Of a stretch of DNA of 64,000 bases, positions 61,301 to 64,000 are shown piece after piece. Source of the DNA: Trileptium ribeirensis (Eukaryota > Nematoda > Enoplea > Enoplida > Thoracostomopsidae); the NCBI GenBank assembly GCA_030248225.1, contig JASANE010016202.1, positions 1-64,000 of the forward strand. The letters run 5' to 3'. The notes beneath the pieces were generated by a model that was not told the origin of the DNA, made no database searches, and saw nothing but the letters and a program-made list of their open reading frames with translations. Position 1 is the first letter of the stretch. Each line of letters starts with the position of its first letter. A program made the position numbers and the translations under genes.

Positions 61301-62051
61301 CAAACGTACGATATGCGACAAACCTAGTAAAAAACGAGTCGCAATGTGCGTTTGGTCCATTTGGACCTAGTGGGCATGAGAGGATTAGTTATGCGATAGG
61401 TTAATTTTTAAAAATGTTTTGTCAAATTTTGAGCTCAAAATTGTTATGTTCTGATACGTACGAGTTTTTTTCTTCAAACGTTGGGTAGTTTTTATACTTC
61501 CAAATTGAACAAAAAACAAAAATGCTATTAAATATTGAGCTGAATGTTTGACGGTTTTTACAATCATTTCTTAATAGAATTTGAACATTAAGAACAAGGT
61601 TAGAATTGCAAAAAACAATAACGGGATTGAAGCCGTCATCAACTCTGATCTTATTCATTTTCATTTCATCATTCTTTCGTTTCTTCATTTCAGCATCGTT
61701 TAGCAACTCTATAGAGTCTACGTTGACCTGATACCCGCGGCTCAAAACATTTCTGCACACACGCACCTCTTGTCTTACCTTATTTTCTTCATTTCAGCAT
61801 CGTTTAATAACTGCGTTGCAGCTTGCTCGAAATCGCTGTCGGTCATCGTCGCCAGATCAAATCCTTTGGCTTTGAGCAATTTTTGACGAAGTTTTGTCGA
61901 CTGAGCGATTCGTAGTTGAATTGCGTCTTGTTCTTCGGGCGTGAGGTACGCAAAATTTCGACGCCGTTCCGCGTTAGTCCAATTTATTAGCTCCAGATCC
62001 GTAGTTTGGAATATTTTTACACGAATTTCGAGAGCGTCTTTACGTTTGGCG
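25173..62051 (-). CDS. Copine-like vWA protein with N-terminal ~90-residue repeats (17 exons)
   Basis: The exon chain is 61779-62051, 59788-60057, 58104-58385, 55752-56024, 48051-48320, 44220-44385, 42095-42154, 40084-40259, 37776-37907, 36347-36386, 34851-34972, 34153-34319, 32451-32551, 30206-30338, 27811-27929, 27278-27378 and 25173-25389. Every junction is GT-AG and phase-compatible. The 2902 bases are one base finishing an upstream codon plus 966 codons and a stop. Order of parts: five and a half helical repeats (no family recognised), a disordered basic Ser/Glu-rich linker, and a copine/RGLG-like von Willebrand A domain of about 270 residues that should bind a divalent metal (DYTRSN, SGPTN and ADGQ as MIDAS elements). 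No C2 domain or RING finger is seen. The first exon and start codon were not found. The R5-R6 junction is the weak point. Cellular role unknown; copines generally act in membrane or adhesion complexes. Confidence 0.7.
25361..25979. repeat. 71-bp array containing nine 3' splice sites
   Basis: TATGCCACGG (or variants) recurs at 25361, 25432, 25503, 25574, 25645, 25716, 25787, 25858 and 25929, exactly 71 bp apart. Each copy holds, on the minus strand, the intron end TATCAATTTTAG (the last, 25929, has TTAATTTTAG) plus the first 30 or so bases of exon C11. Only the 25390 acceptor continues into the full exon. Confidence 0.93.
26100..27065. repeat. 119-bp tandem array
   Basis: About eight units of CAGGTCAAATTATAGTTGTG, then CTTCTGGTTATCCTGATGG, then CTCAGTTTTGCGAGAGTGAA repeat with a 119-bp period; the outer units are more diverged. 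The array lies in the intron between C10 and C11. Confidence 0.9.
27278..27378 (-). CDS. Exon C10: copine domain
   Basis: The acceptor is TATTTTCAG and the donor CT|GTAAGT; 101 bp. It encodes [20 protein letters not shown] and [19 protein letters not shown] holds the last MIDAS aspartate. Confidence 0.9.
27811..27929 (-). CDS. Exon C9: copine domain
   Basis: The acceptor is ACATTTTAG and the donor GCC|GTATGT; 119 bp. It encodes [20 protein letters not shown] and [19 protein letters not shown]. The GPTN loop supplies the MIDAS threonine. Confidence 0.9.
30206..30338 (-). CDS. Exon C8: copine domain core
   Basis: The acceptor is ATGTTTAG and the donor G|GTAAGT; 133 bp. It encodes [20 protein letters not shown] and [19 protein letters not shown]. 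The pattern I-x-x-L-S-x-F-D-E-D-x-L-I-P-x-F-G-F-G-D is highly diagnostic of copine/RGLG proteins. Confidence 0.9.
30545..31025. repeat. 31-bp tandem array
   Basis: About fifteen units of AGCAATCTAGGTCGTTAAAC plus TTTCTCACAGA. It lies in the intron between C7 and C8. Confidence 0.93.
31430..32116. repeat. About 137-bp tandem array
   Basis: Five units begin near 31443, 31585, 31715, 31851 and 31988 with GTTAAAACTCGTTCTGC, containing CCGCAACTGTGCTTACAGAT and ACATGAACATGTTGCAATT. It is in the same intron as the 31-bp array. Confidence 0.9.
32451..32551 (-). CDS. Exon C7: copine domain, MIDAS loop
   Basis: The acceptor is TTATTTCAG and the donor CAG|GTATCT; 101 bp. It encodes [20 protein letters not shown] and [12 protein letters not shown]. 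The D-x-T-x-S-N motif is the copine form of the metal-ion-dependent adhesion site. Confidence 0.88.
33064..33300. repeat. 122-bp tandem duplication
   Basis: Two near-identical copies begin TCAGATCCGAACCGATCCTA at 33064 and 33186 and end CGAAGAAGCATGCATA. They are in the C6-C7 intron. Confidence 0.9.
33840..34012. repeat. Long hairpin-forming inverted repeat
   Basis: The arms 33894-33917 and 33939-33962 pair over 24 bases with two mismatches (AAGTTGTTGATACACAGCCC on the left arm), with a 21-base loop. Outer flanks also pair (GTTTTCAATC near 33845 and GATTGAAAAC near 34004). It is probably a palindromic MITE in the C6-C7 intron. Confidence 0.7.
34153..34319 (-). CDS. Exon C6: start of the copine-like domain
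   Basis: The acceptor is TTTTTTTCAG and the donor CG|GTAAAT; 167 bp. It encodes [20 protein letters not shown] and [20 protein letters not shown]. The last residues are the first strand of the A domain, leading into the MIDAS loop on the next exon. Confidence 0.85.
34851..34972 (-). CDS. Exon C5: basic helix and linker
   Basis: The acceptor is TTTTTAAG and the donor TT|GTAAGT; 122 bp. It encodes [20 protein letters not shown] followed by [17 protein letters not shown]. The first half is probably a charged helix. Confidence 0.8.
35400..35555. repeat. AT-rich microsatellite (ATATATG-type)
   Basis: Interrupted runs of TATATGATG and TATATA lie in the C4-C5 intron. Confidence 0.8.
35795..36294. 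mobile_element. PIF/Harbinger-like MITE, copy 1
   Basis: A 500-bp element with terminal inverted repeats starting TGCGGCGTTCACGTTATCAT at one end and TGCGGCGTTCACGTTATAAT at the other. It is flanked by the 3-bp duplication TAA. The copy at 60167 is in inverse orientation. The 3-bp TWA duplication is the PIF/Harbinger signature. It sits 53 bp from exon C4. Confidence 0.82.
36347..36386 (-). CDS. Exon C4: 40-bp linker exon
   Basis: The acceptor is CTCTTTTCAG and the donor GAG|GTATGT. It encodes [13 protein letters not shown] and bridges the AG|C serine codon from C3 to the phase-0 start of C5. Confidence 0.75.
36816..36975 (-). mobile_element. tRNA-derived SINE, copy 1
   Basis: It shares ATTTGTGTATCGTGCAATGT, TTTGACAAACTCAAG and GTTCGGTTCCTTTAGGAA with the copy at 61131. 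Its internal promoter boxes are more degraded than in that copy. Confidence 0.6.
37598..37729 (-). repeat. Duplicated 3' part of exon C3 with its donor
   Basis: A near-perfect copy of 37744-37876, covering the exon from [13 protein letters not shown] to PSPST and the start of the following intron. The base before the donor is T rather than G (CCAT|GTTAGT). No acceptor precedes it, so it is read as intron. Confidence 0.88.
37776..37907 (-). CDS. Exon C3: basic and acidic linker
   Basis: The acceptor is GTATTCAG and the donor AG|GTTAGT; 132 bp. It encodes [12 protein letters not shown] followed by [19 protein letters not shown]. Lys/Arg clustering suggests a nuclear-localisation or membrane-binding patch (inference). 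Its 3' part and donor are duplicated just downstream (37598-37729). Confidence 0.82.
38560..39100. repeat. Degenerate 42-56 bp tandem array
   Basis: About ten loose units of AGCTAGACTATTTTATCCTG plus GTTGTTGTGATTAACATTGA. It is in the C2-C3 intron. Confidence 0.8.
39101..40083. other. Intron sequence without recognised feature
   Basis: The rest of the C2-C3 intron. Open frames on the plus strand overlap the antisense of exon C2 or carry no recognisable motif. Confidence 0.4.
40084..40259 (-). CDS. Exon C2: disordered linker
   Basis: The acceptor is GTTTTTCAG and the donor GG|GTAAAT; 176 bp. It encodes 58 residues rich in Ser, Asp and Glu ([39 protein letters not shown]). The split codon GG|T joins to C3. 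Confidence 0.8.
40345..41222 (+). mobile_element. Interspersed repeat family A, copy 2 (uninterrupted)
   Basis: About 880 bp, from AGTGAAGCTTGCTTGCGAGC to CCCCTCGAATTCAATT. It is the empty-site homologue of 703-4435: at the point where the pogo element is inserted there, this copy reads GTTATATATCATTGGAAAGC. It is in the C1-C2 intron and followed by an ATT microsatellite (41240-41265). Confidence 0.8.
41460..42090. other. Intron sequence with degenerate AAATTT stretches
   Basis: No exon is visible. The part 41600-41760 has fuzzy AAATTTCGAGAAAC-like low complexity next to a C/G-rich strip (41570-41600). Confidence 0.35.
42095..42154 (-). CDS. Exon C1: linker
   Basis: A 60-bp exon with acceptor GATTTTAG, donor CCG|GTAAGT, phase 0 at both ends, encoding [20 protein letters not shown]. 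The internal ATG at 42143-42145 is an alternative start if R6 is not joined. Confidence 0.75.
42155..44219. repeat. R6-C1 intron with a 191-bp tandem duplication
   Basis: Two copies near 43056 and 43247 share CAGCATCCAA, CCCAGAAATGTGAAATTTCC and AGTTAGGCGCTAGCTTGTCT. The rest is AT-rich, with AAATTTTT-type low complexity (42480-42620) and AATTAATTTAAT runs (43700-43780). Confidence 0.75.
44220..44385 (-). CDS. Exon R6: half repeat joining to the copine part
   Basis: The acceptor is ATTTCAG with phase 2 entry; the donor CGG|GTAAGG leaves in phase 0. It encodes [20 protein letters not shown] and [20 protein letters not shown]. It stops at the middle of the repeat, right after the PEE..RID helix. 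The phase switch lets the repeat array join the phase-0 exon at 42154. It could instead be the first coding exon of a shorter transcript (ATG at 44340). Confidence 0.72.
44895..45005. repeat. About 52-bp tandem duplication
   Basis: Two copies of ATCAAACGGAGA followed by GAATAGAAGCAGAAAAA and ACACAGT. They are in the R5-R6 intron. A long minus-strand open frame across it (44874-45197) has no recognisable domain. Confidence 0.7.
45340..45515. mobile_element. TTAGGC-bearing MITE, diverged copy
   Basis: It contains AGCTTAGAGCGAGGGGTTCG, CTGACTTAGGCTTAAGC and CTAAGGCTTAGGCTTTGTAT, matching 21952-22167 in the same orientation with decayed ends. Confidence 0.5.
45520..48046. other. Intron sequence without recognised feature
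   Basis: A long AT-rich portion of the R5-R6 intron. No exon-like segment, RNA gene or element end was identified. TATATA-rich runs occur at 47470-47520 and 47815-47870. Confidence 0.4.
48047..48320 (-). CDS. Exon R5: helical repeat 5, splice or stop
   Basis: The acceptor is TACTTCCAG with phase 2 entry. It encodes [38 protein letters not shown] and [20 protein letters not shown]. At the position where the other repeats splice (AA|GTAAG) it reads AA|GTAGAG. Used as a donor this gives a 270-bp symmetric exon ending at 48051; unspliced it ends in Lys and TAG at 48047-48049. Confidence 0.75.
48520..48845. repeat. About 158-bp tandem duplication
   Basis: Two copies of AAATCTCTTGTAATGAACGC through AAGACGCGTCTTAAGAGATG, at about 48519-48678 and 48682-48840. 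They are in the R4-R5 intron, 200 bp before exon R5. Confidence 0.88.
49390..49805. repeat. About 103-bp tandem array, four units
   Basis: Units share ATAAAATCCTGGTTCCTGCC, AAAGACCGAGCAAATCTA and CAAGTAAGTGTTCCCTTGAAG, with GACCGAGCA near 49472, 49575, 49677 and 49781. They are in the R4-R5 intron. Confidence 0.88.
50237..50442. mobile_element. TTAGGC-bearing MITE, inverted copy
   Basis: It reads TTCTCGATATAGTAAGCCTA, ATTAGTCTTAGCCTAAG and CGTCCGGCCCCTAAAGGTG, ending in ACATGGGCC; this is the reverse orientation of 21952-22167. It is in the R4-R5 intron. Confidence 0.55.
50885..51600. repeat. Compound tandem array (GACAACCTTGAGCGTC)
   Basis: Units of GACAACCTTGAGCGTCAAAA, TTATTCTGCATCTCGACACT and GTAAGAAACCCTGGTCTTGA alternate with an extra short copy of the first segment, giving a composite repeat of about 89 bp that decays toward 51600. 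Confidence 0.88.
51605..53445. repeat. 93-bp satellite with higher-order structure
   Basis: About twenty units of CATTCCGCATGCTAGAGTGA, TTGTTGTCTATTAAGAGTAA and GGCTTTAGGCTTCTCACTAT. Because 93 is divisible by three and the unit lacks stops in one frame on each strand, long repeat-peptide frames appear on both strands. They are artefacts. A variant unit (TTAGCTATTGGCTATTAAGA or close, with GGATCCGAGCTGAGC) recurs 551 bp apart. Confidence 0.95.
53446..55751. other. R4-R5 intron remainder
   Basis: AT-rich sequence with no supported exon. The part 54597-54985 resembles 62485-62895 (CCAATTCTCAACCACCGTAA against CGAATTCTCAACTACCGTAA), a further interspersed repeat pair. Confidence 0.45.
55752..56024 (-). 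CDS. Exon R4: helical repeat 4
   Basis: The acceptor is TATTTTCAG and the donor AA|GTAAGC; 273 bp, symmetric phase 2. It encodes [38 protein letters not shown] and [20 protein letters not shown]. It ends in the same helix as R3 and R5. Confidence 0.82.
56148..56560. repeat. Duplicated hairpin element next to R4
   Basis: Two related units near 56148 and 56386 both contain GCGGACT, AACATTT and AAATATTTTG then TCATGTCA. Within the first, arms of about 75 bp (TTTTGATCAAAACCGTATGG on the left) pair with 56290-56365. It is probably a palindromic MITE with a tandem copy. Confidence 0.65.
57264..58036 (+). mobile_element. Interspersed repeat family A, copy 3
   Basis: It starts AGTGAAGCTCGCTTGCGAGC and ends CCACTCGAATTCAAA. 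Compared with 40345-41222 it lacks about 280 bp after ATCACCCGAAG and carries an internal duplication of the CAGAAGTGTGAAAAATATTT segment. It is in the R3-R4 intron, ending about 70 bp before R3. Confidence 0.8.
58104..58385 (-). CDS. Exon R3: helical repeat 3
   Basis: The acceptor is TTTTTTAG and the donor AA|GTAAGA; 282 bp, symmetric phase 2. It encodes [38 protein letters not shown] and [20 protein letters not shown]. Reading through the donor gives an immediate TAA, which supports splicing here. Confidence 0.82.
58873..59690. mobile_element. MITE with 33-bp inverted ends and an internal 24-bp array
   Basis: The ends read GTTCACATGCTCAA, A or T, then CTTTTTGCTCAAATTTTG from both sides. 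The interior is about 25 copies of TTTGATCAATATTTCAGCTC plus AAAT (59040-59650). The array unit resembles the inner part of the terminal repeat. It is in the R2-R3 intron. The long repeat-peptide open frames on the plus strand are not genes. Confidence 0.8.
59788..60057 (-). CDS. Exon R2: helical repeat 2
   Basis: The acceptor is TTTTTCAG and the donor AG|GTACGT; 270 bp, phase 2 at both ends. It encodes [38 protein letters not shown] and [20 protein letters not shown], aligning throughout with R1. Confidence 0.82.
60167..60675. mobile_element. PIF/Harbinger-like MITE, copy 2
   Basis: A 509-bp element with the same TGCGGCGTTCACGTT ends and the 3-bp duplication TTA. It is the reverse-oriented relative of 35795-36294. 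No coding capacity. It is in the R1-R2 intron. Confidence 0.82.
61131..61320 (-). mobile_element. tRNA-derived SINE, copy 2
   Basis: On the minus strand AGATAGCTCAGT (61229-61240) matches a Pol III A box and GGGTACGATCCC (61184-61195) a B box, about 34 bp apart. The acceptor stem does not form, so it is not a functional tRNA gene. A second copy at 36816 supports dispersal. Confidence 0.65.
61635..61705 (-). repeat. Stray copy of the end of exon R1
   Basis: The minus strand carries CTAAACGATGCTGAAATGAA followed by GAAA, almost identical to the end of R1 (LLNDAEMKK) about 100 bp upstream, but without the GTAAG donor. It is a local duplication inside the R1-R2 intron. Confidence 0.7.
61779..62051 (-). 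CDS. Exon R1: helical repeat 1
   Basis: The acceptor is TTTTTTAG and the donor AG|GTAAGA, with entry and exit both in phase 2, so the exon (273 bp) is symmetric. It encodes [17 protein letters not shown], then [20 protein letters not shown] and [20 protein letters not shown]. It must be preceded by another exon, which was not found in 62052-64000. Confidence 0.8.
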
Positions 62052-64000
62052 CTAAAAAATTAATTTTAATAATAAAAGTAAAAAATAAAACTTGTAATCA
62101 AACGAAAATGAGCTGAAAAAGTTGGAAAAACTATCGGCCACGTGAAGAAATCTCAGTACAATATGTATATACCTATATAAATATAACCAGTGTGATCGCA
62201 TGTTTTCTTTAAAATTTTAATGCCTGAATTCCGAACTAACGACTTGGTAGTTGGGCATTACAACATTTAATTACGATAAATTTGATGACACTCATAACTC
62301 AACAATCGATTGGTCCAATCGATGTCAGTTAGGGATCAAAATATTGAAATCTTCATGTTGATGCGAAATAGGAGACTTGGATTCCTTCCTTTCTTTACGA
62401 CATTTTGACATACTGTCACTGAAAAACCCGGCTTTCACTACTTTACGTCATAAAACATAATAATTGGCTAATGTTGCTGTAACATCTATAATACTAGGCG
62501 CCTAGGTTGCCGAATTCTCAACTACCGTAAAAATTGTTGGACTTTAATGACAACAGAAAAAGCGAGAAACCAAAAAGAAAAACAAGCAAAACCAGAAACA
62601 GGATCATTATGCCTAGCTATGTAATAAATTACAATTATTATACCAGTCGCCACAAGGCTATAGTGCAGAAATAAACATAAATTCGTTTGGATCGTCGGCT
62701 TCGCAAACTCCAGCTTGGACATAGCCAAAAGTAGCTAAAGGCACAACTAGGCGACCATATCTATGCGGCAAAATAGCGTAATCATTTATGTTTCTTTTCT
62801 ATACGGCTGTAGATTTGGTACAAAAATTGCGGATTTTTCTTAAATTTAGTGCATTAACGGCACAACGATAGGTGGGAATAACTCTAGTATGTCCCCGCAG
62901 TTGCGAAAAATTGTTTTAGTATAAAAATGCATTTGCTTCTACCTCCATCGTTGCCAATCAAAACCCGTCTTTTCAAGGAATAAGTTTTAATTTTTTTCGA
63001 TCTAGCTAAGTAATTTTAGGCAAAAATTGAATGTTCCCTCTACATCTTGATTCCGATTTTTTTAACGAGAAACAAATTCTTTTTGCCGCCATGACCACGA
63101 ATCGAAATTGATTTGGTAGATTCCAACCAGGGTACAATAGGCATTAAGAGAGCTAGCTACCCCTGGTACTCTGAAACCCTTAAATATCTTCCAGAACATA
63201 TGCGATTTCATCAGTCCCGGTTCTGCAGCACCCAAAATGTGAATAATTACACACTTACTCGCTTAAAATTATAGCCTAATGGACACTTTCGATTATTTTA
63301 TAGGTAAAAAAACCTTCAGAAACACAATTAATCCACTAGTTATAAATTCATTTCGTGAGAAGGGTAAATCTTTATTGAAGCACACATACAAATTTTGGAC
63401 CCTATAGAGCTTTCAAATTCCTAAACATTATAATCTATACATAATTCCGACATAAGTCGCTTAATCAAGAATTTCCAAAAAAAAACTAAGATATCATATA
63501 ACCGTCCAATAGAGATTTTAGTTTCTTGCAAACGGCTGTTAAAGACAAAACTGCCCACTGTTTACACTTATTTTTCGGTGAAACCTGCAATAAACGAAAA
63601 TCTATGGCCTCGCCAAAACTATAAATCTATTATATACTGGTTCAATTTTTTTACCATTTATAGACTTTTGAATAATTTGGGACTGTGAACACAACGCTTT
63701 ATTCAACTTTAATTGTATACCATACCAATATCTAATTGCTGAACCTATAATTGATGAATTGATGGTGTATTTGTCGATACACACTTGAGCCGTAGGCTAT
63801 TCCTGTTTTGATACAGATTGCTGAGGGACACCGTACTACGAATCCAACTGCAAGTGTTAGCTAGTAGATCTCTGAGCTATGCCCAATAAGGTACCATAAC
63901 TTTTTAAACGACATACATATAATTGATGTATGACTAAACAACTATATATTAATTGCCGACTTTAGTTCAGCTAACAATATTAATGTTTACCCGTTAAATT
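62052..64000. other. No gene recognised; upstream intron of R1
   Basis: R1 has a 3' splice site, so 62052 onward should be intron or contain an upstream exon. I found no repeat-like exon or convincing first exon. The part 62485-62895 is a repeat related to 54597-54985. Confidence 0.4.

Noticed and set aside
62390..62460. First coding exon upstream of R1 (a minus-strand ATG after TTTTTCAG near 62420)
   Set aside because: The 28-codon frame ends in a stop and contains no usable GT donor in a matching phase.

Overview
This is AT-rich eukaryotic (metazoan) DNA. The coding signal is broken into short exons with GT-AG introns whose 3' splice sites read TTTCAG or TTTTAG. Long stretches are transposons and minisatellites. 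The splice signals, runs of TTAGGC-like sequence inside several mobile repeats, and a copine-type protein without visible C2 domains would all fit a repeat-rich nematode. That placement is an inference with modest confidence.

The left part (1-25000) is transposon-dominated. An intact-looking pogo/Tigger-like element (1035-3911, 462-residue DDE transposase on the minus strand, TA target duplication) sits inside an older copy of an interspersed repeat that recurs at 40345 and 57264. A degraded CR1/L2-like LINE follows (6255-10265, minus), split by a 767-bp hAT-type MITE with an 8-bp target duplication. Then come about 1.9 kb of purine-rich degenerate repeats (11140-13040), a GC-rich decayed Ty3/gypsy pol (about 15184-17934, minus) with a likely 3' LTR, two tandem copies of a tRNA-Ala(UGC) gene, a 1.4-kb hAT-type nonautonomous element (20417-21816) and unannotatable AT-rich sequence.

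The right part (25173-62051, minus strand) appears to be one very long gene. Seventeen exons chain together with every splice phase matching, giving 2902 coding bases and 966 residues plus stop; the 5' end lies outside or was not found. Exons R1-R5 each encode one copy of an unrecognised helical repeat of about 90 residues, R6 encodes half a copy, then comes a low-complexity basic linker and a C-terminal copine/RGLG-type von Willebrand A domain with its MIDAS residues. The one doubtful link is R5 to R6, where the donor is GTAGAG and reading through meets TAG; if it is not used, the locus is two genes.

Most introns carry their own tandem repeat or MITE: 24, 31, 71, 93, about 103, 119 and about 137 bp arrays, PIF-like MITEs, tRNA-derived SINEs and internal duplications. 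Several duplications copied pieces of exons or splice sites. The most striking is a 71-bp array that holds nine copies of the last intron's 3' splice site.
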